64,000 nt of DNA from Cyclobacteriaceae bacterium (GCA_016787755.1 JAEUUA010000001.1:248001-312000); one strand, 5' to 3'; positions 50,732 through 59,815 are shown, counted from the stretch's first letter. Notes: generated from the letters alone by a model not told the origin. Made by a program: numbers and translations.

Positions 50732-51757
50732 TTATTTTTTTGCTGACTTCGGCTTGCCTGTTTTCTTAGTTTCTGTTTTTGCTCCCGGTTTTGCTTTCAC
50801 TCCCGAACTGCTAAAATTCGAAACCGAGTTTGTAACAAATGTTCCCCACGTGAGATTGTCCCCTCCAGGTTTCAAATTTTGAGCGCGCTCAACAGCCATC
50901 TTAGCAGCATGCTCCACCACCCAATCAAAATTCTCTTGACCCACAGAAGTCACTTCAGCATCGGGAGCCGGGTTACAAAAATCAATGGCATAGGGTACTC
51001 CATTGCGCACTGCCATTTCCACTGTATTAAAATCATACCCTAATGAATTGCAAATCTGCAGAACATAGTCATGCACCATTTTCAACATCTTAGCAGAGGC
51101 TGGTCCGCTTTGACTTTGATACCGTAAATGATGTGGGTTGCGCGGCTCGTATTGCATGATGCGTACATACTTTCTGCCCAGGCAATAACATCTGAAATAA
51201 TCCTCAAAAATAATTTCCTCTTGCAGCATCATTACCAATTGGCCCGTCTCGCTGTAAGCCTTAAAGAAATCATCCATGTTATTGAGTTTGTAAACACTTT
51301 TCCAACCGCCACCCGAATGTGGTTTCATATAAGCTGGCCATCCAATGTGTTCAAAGATTTTTTCCCAGCTAAGAGGAAATTTAAGATTGCTAAAAGAACC
51401 ATCACTCGTATCCGTGGGTCTTTCATGTGATGGAAGAATGACTGTCTTTGGAACGGGTACTCCTATTTTAACGGCCAGCGCATTATTAAAAAACTTTTCA
51501 TCGGCACTCCACCAAAAAGGATTATTAATTACAGCGGTTCCTGATATGGCTGCATTTTTAAGATACGCACGATAAAAAGGCACGTCTTGTGAGATACGAT
51601 CAATTATTACCGAATAATCCGTAGGCTCGGCTTGCGAAACCATATCGATAAGCACGGGTTCGGCTTTAATATCTTTTACCCCCATCTTGTTTACCTGTTC
51701 CACAAAGGCTTCGGGAAAGGAGCGCTCCATGCCGTGCAAGATTCCGATCTTTTTCAT
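50732..51757 (-). CDS. RimK-like ATP-grasp ligase
   Basis: The 341-residue protein has the pre-ATP-grasp N-terminal domain, then the ATP-grasp core: Lys in WPAYMKPHSGGGWKSVYK, hinge MLQEEIIFEDYFRC, and the metal-binding NTVEMAVRNGVPYAIDFCNP with a terminal NPAPDAE. Family members join a carboxylate to an amine through an acyl phosphate. The C-terminal tail is rich in Lys, Pro and Ala and probably disordered. It is 12 bp after an exported hydrolase gene and 48 bp before the GCS2 ligase gene. Confidence 0.85.
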   Translation of the reverse strand: MKKIGILHGMERSFPEAFVEQVNKMGVKDIKAEPVLIDMVSQAEPTDYSVIIDRISQDVPFYRAYLKNAAISGTAVINNPFWWSADEKFFNNALAVKIGVPVPKTVILPSHERPTDTSDGSFSNLKFPLSWEKIFEHIGWPAYMKPHSGGGWKSVYKLNNMDDFFKAYSETGQLVMMLQEEIIFEDYFRCYCLGRKYVRIMQYEPRNPHHLRYQSQSGPASAKMLKMVHDYVLQICNSLGYDFNTVEMAVRNGVPYAIDFCNPAPDAEVTSVGQENFDWVVEHAAKMAVERAQNLKPGGDNLTWGTFVTNSVSNFSSSGVKAKPGAKTETKKTGKPKSAKK

Positions 51758-51769
51758 AATAGTACTGAT

Positions 51770-52693
51770 TTAGTTTTTATTCTTAATGTCAATAATGATA
51801 TTTTGAAATTTTACAGATTCTGTCAAGTGTGGATTATGAGCAGAATGAGTAAACCAATATAACTCTTTTCTTTTGCAAATCACTTTTTCATAATAGGATT
51901 CTGCCAGTTTAAAATGTGTTTGATAATCATTGCGCCCGATCAAAAAATAAATGGGGCAATCCAGTACGGGTGCAAATTCAAAAAAATTTGTCTCTGATCC
52001 TTCGATGAATAGAGAAAGCCAGGTGACAGACCATTGATCCACTTTTGTTCGTGTTGGTGTTGTTGAATTCATTAGCTTACTCACCCATTTTCTATGATAG
52101 AATAATTGTTCACTATTCTCAAATGGAACTTTCACGTTACCAAGCTCAGTCAATTGAACGGCATTATTTTTATGCGTGGCCTTTTCTTTCATGACCTCAA
52201 GTGAAAGTCGCTCACTTTCTAATTGATTTATCATGGGGCTTATCGCAAAATAACCGGTTAATAAATCGGGTCTGGCAGCGGCTACTCGCAGTCCTAAGTA
52301 TCCACCCCATGAATGTCCTGCCAGGTAAATTTTCTTTTGCTTGTATTTAGCGGATAGATACTCAATCACTTCAATTGCATCCTTCACAAAAATTGACACC
52401 GTAAGTGGTTGTGGTGATTTATTTAATGATAGCGTTTGCCCACTCTCGCGCTGATCCCATAAGACAACAATGAAATGTTTTTTCAGTTCATTGGTAAATC
52501 GACCGGAATACGAAATAGCTGAGTTTCCCGGGCCACCGTGTAGAAAAAGCAAAACGGGTGCATTACTATCCTCCCCTTCAAACGATATCCACTGCTTAAT
52601 TCCACCAATATCAATCGCCTCGCCACCTTTAATGACTGCACCTTGCAGGGTGTGTACCATCAAAATTAAAATGACAGCCGCTCGGATCCACAT
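51770..52693 (-). CDS. Exported alpha/beta hydrolase (proline-iminopeptidase-like)
   Basis: The 307-residue protein has a signal peptide (about residues 1-20), the oxyanion motif HGGPGN (52-57), the nucleophile elbow GHSWGG (Ser128) and a C-terminal His in FTHSAHNPH. This fits family S33 proline iminopeptidases, which release N-terminal Pro from peptides. It could also be a different esterase. Export from the cytoplasm separates it from the ligases of the operon, so it may act on the final product or on its uptake. A 2-bp gap separates it from the upstream esterase gene. Confidence 0.85.
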   Translation of the reverse strand: MWIRAAVILILMVHTLQGAVIKGGEAIDIGGIKQWISFEGEDSNAPVLLFLHGGPGNSAISYSGRFTNELKKHFIVVLWDQRESGQTLSLNKSPQPLTVSIFVKDAIEVIEYLSAKYKQKKIYLAGHSWGGYLGLRVAAARPDLLTGYFAISPMINQLESERLSLEVMKEKATHKNNAVQLTELGNVKVPFENSEQLFYHRKWVSKLMNSTTPTRTKVDQWSVTWLSLFIEGSETNFFEFAPVLDCPIYFLIGRNDYQTHFKLAESYYEKVICKRKELYWFTHSAHNPHLTESVKFQNIIIDIKNKN

Positions 52694-52695
52694 AC

Positions 52696-53406
52696 TTATT
52701 TAATCAATGACAAGTAGTGCGGAAACATTTCGCGCCAGGCAGGCCAATCATGTTGCGCGTTTTGACGAACATCCAACCAATAGTTAATCCCCTTATTTTG
52801 CAACACATTTGCCATTTTTACATTGGCATCCCAACACATATCCTGCGTACCCGTGCCCAACACAACATACATATCTCCAAAATAGGGATTGTGCGAATTA
52901 GGAATAAAGTCCAGTGGGTTGTTAAAATATACATTGTCATCATAATAGCCATCTAACTGATCTTTAATATCAAAGGCTGCTCCCATATTAAAAATATATT
53001 TTACTACTTCCGGATGTTTGAATCCAAAGTTAGTAGCATGATAGCCGCCAAAACTGCAGCCTGCAGTCGCTACCCGTCCAACTCCTGTTTCGCGTTGGGC
53101 CAAGGGAACCAATTCCTGCAGTAACATTTCATCATACCATATATGATTGCGCACCCGGTCGGCTGGATGAATATTTTTATTATACCAACTTGCTTCGTCA
53201 ATTCCATCGGGACAGTAAATTTTTACAAGACCTTCATCCAGAAACCAAGACACACTCTCGATCAGTTTAAAATCTTTGTTCTCATTAAAGTGCCCCATGG
53301 AGGTGGGAAACAAAATAACCGGATAGCCACGAGTGCCAAAGGATAATACTTCTATATCTCTTCCTAACCGGGGTGAATACCATTTATGATAATGTTCGTG
53401 TGGCAT
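52696..53406 (-). CDS. Esterase-like alpha/beta hydrolase, cytoplasmic
   Basis: The 236-residue protein has no signal peptide. The nucleophile motif is GCSFGG (Ser118 in VATAGCSFGGYHA), and the C-terminal His is in NAQHDWPAW. It resembles esterase D/enterobactin-esterase-like proteins. It is the first gene of the minus-strand operon that also holds the ligases, and it is divergent from a second esterase gene of the same broad family at 53498. The function is likely ester or peptide hydrolysis, with unknown substrate. Confidence 0.8.
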   Translation of the reverse strand: MPHEHYHKWYSPRLGRDIEVLSFGTRGYPVILFPTSMGHFNENKDFKLIESVSWFLDEGLVKIYCPDGIDEASWYNKNIHPADRVRNHIWYDEMLLQELVPLAQRETGVGRVATAGCSFGGYHATNFGFKHPEVVKYIFNMGAAFDIKDQLDGYYDDNVYFNNPLDFIPNSHNPYFGDMYVVLGTGTQDMCWDANVKMANVLQNKGINYWLDVRQNAQHDWPAWREMFPHYLSLIK

Positions 53407-53497
53407 AATGATTCAATTTAAACTTCTATTTTTGTATTCCTATTTGCTTTTAAATTGGGAAATATTGTTGTTATAGTAACTATTTAAAGAATTTTAT

Positions 53498-54322
53498 TTG
53501 CCGTCATTACCTGCACCATCGCTGTATTCCCTCGAAACCTTAACCAATATTCATTCTAAACTTTTGAATCGGGACACGGTGGTAGATATTTTTCTGCCTC
53601 CCGCATACAAAAGAAGTGAAAAAAAATACCCCTTGCTGATCTTGAATGATGGGCAAGATGGCAAGTCCATTCAACTTAAAGAAACGCTGGAATCACTTGT
53701 ATTGGCAAACGACATAGTGGAAATAATTGTGGTAGGTGTTCACGCTGGCGATCGCATGCAAGAATATGGAGTTGCCCGCAGAGCGGATTTTAAGAAACGT
53801 GGATCAAAAGCAAAAAACTACACTCGGTTTATTTTAACTGAATTGATTCCCTATTTAGAATATCAGTACTCTATTAGCTGTGAACCTACCCAACGAGCCA
53901 TTGCAGGATTTTCATTAGGCGGACTTTCTGCCGTTGATATTGCCTGGCACACTGATTATTTTGGGAAGGTTGGCGCATTTAGCGGCTCGTTTTGGTGGCG
54001 AAAGCGCGATATTACCAGTCGTTTCTATTCTAATCAACAAGATCGAATTATCCATCAACAAATCCGGAGCGGTCGCTTTCAACCCGGTCTCAAATTTTGG
54101 TTTCAAGCCGGATTGAAAGATGAAGTGAGTGATCGGGATAAAAATGGAGTGATTGATTCAATAGATGACACCCTTGATTTGATTGTCGAATTAACCAAAA
54201 AAGGATATCGCCCTTTTCATGATATCCAGTATCTTGAAATGGAAAACGGAGAACATAACCTGCCAACCTGGAGCAAAGCAATGCCCTATTTTTTAAAATG
54301 GGCTTTCCCGAAAACTAGCTAA
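53498..54322 (+). CDS. Esterase (esterase D family), divergent from operon
   Basis: The 274-residue protein has an esterase D fold: YPLLILNDGQD near residue 45, the nucleophile GFSLGG (AGFSLGGLSAVDIAW), an Asp-rich segment (DRDKNGVIDSIDD) with a possible calcium site, and a C-terminal His in MENGEHN. The start is uncertain: TTG at 53498 is the best option because no ATG precedes the domain. It is head to head with the esterase of the amidoligase operon and lies 1 bp before a HAD gene. Confidence 0.8.
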   Translation: MPSLPAPSLYSLETLTNIHSKLLNRDTVVDIFLPPAYKRSEKKYPLLILNDGQDGKSIQLKETLESLVLANDIVEIIVVGVHAGDRMQEYGVARRADFKKRGSKAKNYTRFILTELIPYLEYQYSISCEPTQRAIAGFSLGGLSAVDIAWHTDYFGKVGAFSGSFWWRKRDITSRFYSNQQDRIIHQQIRSGRFQPGLKFWFQAGLKDEVSDRDKNGVIDSIDDTLDLIVELTKKGYRPFHDIQYLEMENGEHNLPTWSKAMPYFLKWAFPKTS

Positions 54323-54323
54323 T

Positions 54324-54953
54324 ATGAACAATTCCAAGGACACCATAATTTTTGATTTAGGAGCAGTGCTTATTGATTGGGATCCGCGGTATCTCTATCG
54401 AAAAATTTATAAAACAGAAGAAGAGATTACCTGGTTTCTGGAAAATATTTGTACCCACGACTGGAATGAGAAGCAAGATGCCGGCCGTTCGTTTGCTGAG
54501 GCTACAGACGAATTGCTTGAAAAATTTCCTGAACATGAATTTGCGATTCGCGCCTGGTATGGCCGCTGGCAAGAAACGATTAAAGGTCCTATTCAAGGAA
54601 CAGTGGATATCTTAAAGGAGATTAAAGATCTGGATCAGTATAAGGTATATGCACTTACCAATTGGTCGGGCGAAACATTTCCATGGGCTTTAGAGAAATT
54701 TGAATTCCTCCAATGGTTTGATGGGATTGTTGTATCGGGTCATGAAAAAACCAGAAAGCCATTTCCTGATTTCTTCCAAATCCTTTTTGACCGTTATCAA
54801 GTAAATCCAAAAACTTCTTTGTTTATTGATGATAACAAAAGAAACATTGAAGGGGGCTTTGCCCTTGGACTGCCGGGCATTCATTTTCAATCGCCAGAGC
54901 AGTTAAGAGTTGAACTTATTCAGGCAGGCATCATTCCCCACCGAAGGATATAG
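54324..54953 (+). CDS. HAD hydrolase (haloacid dehalogenase-like, YihX type)
   Basis: The 209-residue HAD protein starts with IIFDLGAVLIDWDP, the DxGxV version of motif I seen in haloacid dehalogenases and YihX-like phosphatases. Motif II is ALTNWSGE, the Lys motif is in GHEKTRKPFPDFF, and motif III is LFIDDNKRNIEGG. An alpha-helical C1 cap lies between. The substrate is unknown, perhaps a sugar phosphate. It begins 1 bp after the esterase gene and is therefore in one operon with it. Confidence 0.87.
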   Translation: MNNSKDTIIFDLGAVLIDWDPRYLYRKIYKTEEEITWFLENICTHDWNEKQDAGRSFAEATDELLEKFPEHEFAIRAWYGRWQETIKGPIQGTVDILKEIKDLDQYKVYALTNWSGETFPWALEKFEFLQWFDGIVVSGHEKTRKPFPDFFQILFDRYQVNPKTSLFIDDNKRNIEGGFALGLPGIHFQSPEQLRVELIQAGIIPHRRI

Positions 54954-54963
54954 TCACTCTTGT

Positions 54964-55002
54964 CTTTCTCTAAGTTTCCTTTTGTGCCTTCGTGCCTGAG
55001 TG
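54964..55002. repeat. Short degenerate TTTGTGCCTTCGTGCC-like spacer repeat
   Basis: The spacer after the HAD gene contains stuttering TTTCTC-TTTCC-TTTTGTGCC-TTCGTGCC units. A related string with complementary character (TTCACGCAGAGGGCCAAGACC) lies at 50695-50716. No gene is here. Confidence 0.3.
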
Positions 55003-55029
55003 ATGAAAATATCCTATTTTTAAATCAGT

Positions 55030-55761
55030 ATGAGAAATAGAATTAAGCAACTCCTTGTAATCACTCTACTTAGTTCTTGCAATCCCAGGGAGACCAAAGA
55101 AGTAAATCTTGTTGCATTATCACACCAGGTTGTTGGAACGTATGAAGCTTCGCTCCCATGTGCAGATTGTGTTTCCATCGAGTATCAAATTGAGATTCTT
55201 CCTGATTCAACGTTTGCTGAGCATGTAACGTATCTTGGCCGGGAGGATGGCATTTATGAAGTTCACGGAAACTGGACTTTAACTGAAGATTCAATCCTTA
55301 CGGCAAAGGCTGCCTTGGAAGGAGCAAATCTCTTTGTAAGACATGATGGAACGTTACAGTTGATTGAAACGAATGGAACACGAACTCATATTCTGCAACG
55401 AGCTGGCAAAATTTCAAATCAGCAAACCCTGCTCAACAATACTTGGGTATTGGAAACACTCCGAAGAAAAGAATTGTCGGGTGAACATTTCAGCAAGGAA
55501 AAACCACATCTTGAATTCCGTAACATCGACCATAAAGTATTGGGATTTAGTGGGTGCAATGCGTTGACTGGTCCCTTTACTATTAATGGCAATCAAATTT
55601 CAATGGGTCCGTTTGAACTCACCCGAATGGCATGCAACGGAATTGATGAGAGATTATTTCTTGACGTAATTCAAGAAACAACCTCTTATAAAATTAAAGA
55701 TCTCAACCTTTATCTTTTTGCTGGAAGTAGTGAGCTAGCAAGATTTAAGAAAGTAGATTGA
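55030..55761 (+). CDS. Lipoprotein with NlpE-N and HslJ/META domains
   Basis: The 243-residue protein has a lipobox LLSSC (Cys17). Residues about 30-130 match the NlpE N-terminal domain, with GTYEASLPCADCVSIEY carrying the Cys pair. Residues 140-243 match the META/HslJ domain (NNTWVLETL, LGFSGCNALTGPF, MACNGIDE). NlpE is a surface/copper sensor and HslJ a heat-shock protein in E. coli, where they are separate. This fusion suggests an envelope stress or metal-sensing lipoprotein. A terminator follows. Confidence 0.87.
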   Translation: MRNRIKQLLVITLLSSCNPRETKEVNLVALSHQVVGTYEASLPCADCVSIEYQIEILPDSTFAEHVTYLGREDGIYEVHGNWTLTEDSILTAKAALEGANLFVRHDGTLQLIETNGTRTHILQRAGKISNQQTLLNNTWVLETLRRKELSGEHFSKEKPHLEFRNIDHKVLGFSGCNALTGPFTINGNQISMGPFELTRMACNGIDERLFLDVIQETTSYKIKDLNLYLFAGSSELARFKKVD

Positions 55762-55775
55762 ATGATCTGAACTTA

Positions 55776-55804
55776 AAAAATCAGCAAACGTACTGATTTT
55801 TTTA
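55776..55804 (+). terminator. Rho-independent terminator after the NlpE-HslJ gene
   Basis: AAAAATCAG (55776-55784), loop CAAACGTA, CTGATTTTT (55793-55801), then TTA. The 9-bp stem has a T-rich tail. Confidence 0.75.
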
Positions 55805-55820
55805 TACCCTCAATAAATCA

Positions 55821-55828
55821 TACTTTTG
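55821..55828 (+). promoter_or_regulatory. -7 box TACTTTTG of the WG-repeat gene
   Basis: A perfect TAnnTTTG just after the terminator. It ends 5 nt before the ATG at 55834, so the transcript would be leaderless or nearly so. Confidence 0.55.
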
Positions 55829-55833
55829 GTGTC

Positions 55834-56691
55834 ATGAATATGCCAACCCTCATTAGTCTACTCTTTCTATTTACATCCGTTTCCACACAAGCTCAATTGG
55901 AGAGCTTAAAGAATTCAACCGGAAAATTTGGTTTTACAAACGAAATAGGAGATTGGATCATTCAGCCCATCTATGATGAGGTTATAGAGTTTGATGAGTT
56001 GCCCTATACGTTCGCAAAACTCAAAGATAAGTGGGGAATTATAGACCAAAAAGGGCACACCGTTCACCCTTTTGAATATTCAAAAATAAATAATCTTGAT
56101 TATGTAGATTCTCAATTATACAGTGTAAGGAAGGACAAGCACTACGGGTTAGTAAATCTGACTGAAGCCAAGCTGCTTACTAATTTCGAGTATGACAATA
56201 GTTTTTATTTTGATGATGGTCTTTTCTACCAACTAGGTGTGGTTGCCATTGTCTATAAAAACAACAAAGCCGGGTTAATCAATACAAAGGGAATAGAAGT
56301 AATTCCTTGTATCTATGACAAAGGAGAAAGTCCGTTCACCAATTTAGAAGATTACTTTTACTTAGTACGGCAAAATGGAAAAGTAGGATTAATTGACACG
56401 GTAGGAAGACAAATTATCCCATGCCGTTATGACAACATTGCGATTTCCAATTCAGTTGATTCAGCTTATGATGTTAGAAAAAAAGGCAAGTATGGTCTTT
56501 GTGATTCTCAGGGGAATGAAGTAATATCTCCGATATATGATAAGCCCTTTTATTTTGAAGGTGAGTACGCAATTGCACGACTAAAAGGAAAATTTGGAAT
56601 AATCAATTTAAAAGGAGAAACCATTAAGCCCTTTGCATACTCAAAGGAATCGGAGGCTTTTGAAGAATTAATTAAGCTCTTTGAGAACTAG
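55834..56691 (+). CDS. Secreted WG-repeat protein
   Basis: The 285-residue protein has a signal peptide (VSTQAQ) and seven WG/KWG repeats of about 35 residues, for example [33 protein letters not shown] and [20 protein letters not shown]. Such repeats form beta-rich solenoid or propeller proteins, often periplasmic or secreted, with no assigned enzyme activity. A terminator precedes it and a perfect -7 box lies just before the ATG. The stop overlaps rocD by 4 bp. Confidence 0.9.
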   Translation: MNMPTLISLLFLFTSVSTQAQLESLKNSTGKFGFTNEIGDWIIQPIYDEVIEFDELPYTFAKLKDKWGIIDQKGHTVHPFEYSKINNLDYVDSQLYSVRKDKHYGLVNLTEAKLLTNFEYDNSFYFDDGLFYQLGVVAIVYKNNKAGLINTKGIEVIPCIYDKGESPFTNLEDYFYLVRQNGKVGLIDTVGRQIIPCRYDNIAISNSVDSAYDVRKKGKYGLCDSQGNEVISPIYDKPFYFEGEYAIARLKGKFGIINLKGETIKPFAYSKESEAFEELIKLFEN

Positions 56692-57929
56692 CCTTTCTTA
56701 AATTCTAACACGCATTTCTCAATAATATCGCAACACTCATGCAATTGTTCTTCTGTGATTACAAGCGGAGGGGCCAATCGAATAATATTTCCATGGGTCG
56801 GTTTTGCCAATAATCCGTTCTCTGCAAATTTCAAACAAAGGTTCCAGGCAGTTTCGCTTTGAGGAGAATCATTAATTACAATTGCATTAAGTAATCCTTT
56901 GCCACGCACCAATGTAATCAAGTCACTTTTTGCCTTTAGCGCATTCATCCGGGATCTGAAAACAAGGCCTAAGCGATCCGCATTCTCAGCAAGTTTTTCA
57001 TTCTTCACAACTTCCAAAGCCTCTACAACAACTACTGCTGCTAATGGATTGCCTCCAAAGGTTGATCCATGTTCACCAGGTTGGATGACAAGCATAATTT
57101 CATCATCGGCAAGTACCAATGAAATGGGAAGGACGCCACCGGAAAGTGCTTTTCCTAAAATCAATAAATCAGGTCGAACGCCCTCATGATCAGACGCCAA
57201 CATTTTTCCAGTACGTGCAATGCCGGTTTGAATTTCATCCATCATGAGCAACACATTATGCTGCTTGCATAAATCTGCAGCTGACTTGAGATAGCCCTCC
57301 TTGGGTACATATACACCCGCCTCGCCCTGTATGGGTTCTATCCATAAGCCGCAAACATTTGGATTCGCCAATGAATTTTCAAGCGCCTGTACATCATCGT
57401 ACTCAACGATTTCAAACCCCGGCATAAAGGGGCCAAAGTTTTTTCTAGCCAATTGATCTGTAGATGCAGAGATAATAGTTGTTGTACGACCATGAAAATT
57501 CTTCTTGACAACAACAATAATGGCTTGATTATCGGGGATGCCTTTTTTGGTATAGCCCCACTTTCGGGCAAGTTTGATGGCACTTTCATTGGCTTCGGCA
57601 CCGCTATTCATAAATAGAGCCTTGTCATAGCCAAAGGTTTCGCACACATACTTTTCCGCAATCCCTAACTTATCATTATAAAACGCCCGCGATGTAAGTG
57701 TTAACTCTTTTGCCTGTTCAATCAATGCGTTAATAATCTTTGGGTGGCAATGACCTTGATTAACAGCACTATAGGCTGATAAAAAGTCATAATACCGCTT
57801 CCCGGAAACATCCCACAAAAAAACACCTTCCCCTTTTTGTAAAACCACTTCCAAAGGATGATAATTATGTGCTCCATACTTTTCTTCCAGTTGGATTGCT
57901 TCAAGGCCGAATGTTTTTGTTGAGATCAT
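56688..57929 (-). CDS. rocD: Ornithine aminotransferase
   Basis: A PLP enzyme that interconverts ornithine and glutamate 5-semialdehyde. The 413 residues include [17 protein letters not shown], the PLP-binding Asp/Gln region [16 protein letters not shown] and the catalytic Lys in [14 protein letters not shown], followed by [14 protein letters not shown]. The ATG at 57929 is preferred to the in-frame ATG 12 codons upstream, which would lie upstream of the transcription start predicted from the -7 box at 57953. It is divergent from the RmuC-like gene. Confidence 0.94.
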   Translation of the reverse strand: MISTKTFGLEAIQLEEKYGAHNYHPLEVVLQKGEGVFLWDVSGKRYYDFLSAYSAVNQGHCHPKIINALIEQAKELTLTSRAFYNDKLGIAEKYVCETFGYDKALFMNSGAEANESAIKLARKWGYTKKGIPDNQAIIVVVKKNFHGRTTTIISASTDQLARKNFGPFMPGFEIVEYDDVQALENSLANPNVCGLWIEPIQGEAGVYVPKEGYLKSAADLCKQHNVLLMMDEIQTGIARTGKMLASDHEGVRPDLLILGKALSGGVLPISLVLADDEIMLVIQPGEHGSTFGGNPLAAVVVVEALEVVKNEKLAENADRLGLVFRSRMNALKAKSDLITLVRGKGLLNAIVINDSPQSETAWNLCLKFAENGLLAKPTHGNIIRLAPPLVITEEQLHECCDIIEKCVLEFKKG

Positions 57930-57952
57930 GAGGCTGAGATTCAATGAGTTTT

Positions 57953-57960
57953 CAAAGTTA
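57953..57960 (-). promoter_or_regulatory. -7 box TAACTTTG of rocD
   Basis: TAACTTTG on the minus strand, a perfect TAnnTTTG, 23 nt before the ATG at 57929. Confidence 0.5.
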
Positions 57961-57992
57961 ATCAATCCGTAACAAAGCGCCTAAATAGTTCC

Positions 57993-58022
57993 TTGTGGCC
58001 AAAATGAAATGAATTAACTTTG
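57993..58022 (+). promoter_or_regulatory. Promoter of the RmuC-like operon (TTG-N19-TAACTTTG)
   Basis: TTG at 57993-57995, exactly 19 bp spacer, then TAACTTTG at 58015-58022: the full Bacteroidota -33/-7 arrangement. The ATG follows 27 bp later. Confidence 0.65.
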
Positions 58023-58049
58023 TCTCATTAATAAACAGCGTTGCGGGGT

Positions 58050-59423
58050 ATGGAATTTTCCTTCGATTCAATCAAACGGCTTTTTGAAAACCTAAAAACA
58101 ATCAGTTTTTGGGAACGGATTTTTGAATGGGGTCGGATTAAATCGAATTTGGTAGAAGCAAATGGCGAACTGCAACGGGTAATCTCGATAAACGAATCTC
58201 TCAAAACTGAAAACCTAAAACTCGAGAATTCAATATCAATTGAAAAATCCTCTTTAAAGAATTATCAGGATACCGTCAATCGTTTGACAACTGAATTAGA
58301 AGTACTCAAAAACTCATATAACAATCAATTTGAACGAATTGAATCCCTGCAAAAGGAAGGGACTTCGCTGCTGGAAAGAAATACCCAATTTTTAAAAAGA
58401 GGAACTGAATTATCCTCTGAACTCATTGTCACCAAGCAAAAAATAGAAAACCAGGAGAAGGAAATTCGAGAATTAAAGGATGAAAATGCTCGTCTGAAAA
58501 AGGATGATGAGTTTAGAAAACAAGAGCATTCTAATTCAATAGCTTCTTTAAGGGAGATTCAGCAAAAAATTCAACGCGACCGTCAAGATGAAGTTGAAAA
58601 CCGCACAAAAGCTGAAATTGAACGCATCCGGAATTTAAAAGCGACCTGGGTTAATCATGAGGAGCGCGTGCAAAACAGAATAAAAACCATTTGCAACCGC
58701 ACGGGTGTTGAGTATGTTGATAAGGTACCGTTCAAAGGAAAACCTGACAATACTCTACGCATTAATGATGAGTACATCATTTTTGATGCGAAGAGTCCCG
58801 CCAATGATGATCTTTCTAATTTCCCCAACTATGTAAAAGCGCAGGCAGAAAGTGCTATAAAATATGTAAAGGAAGAAGACGTGAGAAGGGAAGTCTTTCT
58901 GGTGGTTCCTTCCAACACATTAGAGCATCTTGATTTGTTTGAATATAAATTGAGTGACTACACGGTGTATGTTGTTTCTTTGGATTCACTTGAACCCATC
59001 ATTCTTACATTAAAAAGGATTGAGGACTATGAATTTGCTGAGCAACTTAGTCCTGAAGAACGCGAAAATATATGCCGCGTAATAGGAAAGTTTGTACACC
59101 TCTCCAAAAGAAGAATTCAGATTGACGGATTTTTTGCCAAGCAATTTTTTGAACTCGTATACCGAAGCGAAGCGGATCTCTCTAAAGATATTTTAGAGAA
59201 AGTCGCTGAATTTGAGAAATCTGAGAAGTTAAACCCCCCGCAAGAAAAGCGGGCTCGGCAAATTAGCACAAAAGAACTTGAGGCTGATTCTGAAAAAATT
59301 CAAAGTGAAGCCACTCAAAAAGGGATTGTAGTACAAGACAGTTTATTGATTAAAGAAATCAATAAACTACCGCTGTACTCGAATGTTGAAGATGACAAAA
59401 ATCAAGGAGATCTATTTAATTAA
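58050..59423 (+). CDS. RmuC-like coiled-coil protein with PD-(D/E)xK core
   Basis: The 457-residue protein has an N-terminal helix region, a long coiled coil (about residues 35-200) and then a domain with GKPDNTLRIN (Pro232-Asp233) and YIIFDAKSP (Asp246-Ala247-Lys248). The PD...DAK spacing is that of the PD-(D/E)xK nuclease fold of RmuC, a DNA recombination protein that limits inversions. The rest is helical with a C-terminal charged tail. It heads a four-gene operon with a lipoprotein, a GroES-like protein and a small protein. Nuclease activity is predicted only. Confidence 0.75.
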   Translation: MEFSFDSIKRLFENLKTISFWERIFEWGRIKSNLVEANGELQRVISINESLKTENLKLENSISIEKSSLKNYQDTVNRLTTELEVLKNSYNNQFERIESLQKEGTSLLERNTQFLKRGTELSSELIVTKQKIENQEKEIRELKDENARLKKDDEFRKQEHSNSIASLREIQQKIQRDRQDEVENRTKAEIERIRNLKATWVNHEERVQNRIKTICNRTGVEYVDKVPFKGKPDNTLRINDEYIIFDAKSPANDDLSNFPNYVKAQAESAIKYVKEEDVRREVFLVVPSNTLEHLDLFEYKLSDYTVYVVSLDSLEPIILTLKRIEDYEFAEQLSPEERENICRVIGKFVHLSKRRIQIDGFFAKQFFELVYRSEADLSKDILEKVAEFEKSEKLNPPQEKRARQISTKELEADSEKIQSEATQKGIVVQDSLLIKEINKLPLYSNVEDDKNQGDLFN

Positions 59424-59434
59424 CTATAAACTAT

Positions 59435-59809
59435 ATGAAACGCATACTTTACCTTATGTTAAGCGCACTCCTATTGTTTTCCTGTGCCACAACCAAATCC
59501 ACCTCCAGAACACCAAGCCCTCATGGCAATTGGGATTATACTATTACAGGAACTCCTGAAGGAAATTTCAGCGGAGTGCTGATTATCACCCAAATTAATG
59601 ATACATACACAGCAAAAATAACTTCTAGTGCGGGTGATCTTCCTATAGAAAAATATATGTATGATAAGTCTACCATGAAAATGAGTGGCGAATTTGATTA
59701 CTCAGGAACGCTTGTTCTTTTTGATGCAGTAATGGTCGGTGATGAGATAAATGGTTCGATGTCAGCGGGCGGAATGGGTTTTCCATTTAAGGGCACGCGT
59801 AAAAAATAA
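59435..59809 (+). CDS. Small lipoprotein, unknown
   Basis: The 124-residue protein has a lipobox LFSC (Cys at about residue 17), followed by a Thr/Ser-rich linker and a beta-rich domain (GNWDYTITGTPEGNFSGVLIITQ, YTAKITSSAG, GSMSAGGMGFPFKGTRKK) reminiscent of a lipocalin-like or small barrel fold. It is 11 bp after the RmuC-like gene and 6 bp before the GroES-like start. I cannot assign a function. Confidence 0.75.
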   Translation: MKRILYLMLSALLLFSCATTKSTSRTPSPHGNWDYTITGTPEGNFSGVLIITQINDTYTAKITSSAGDLPIEKYMYDKSTMKMSGEFDYSGTLVLFDAVMVGDEINGSMSAGGMGFPFKGTRKK

Positions 59810-59815
59810 TTGGTA

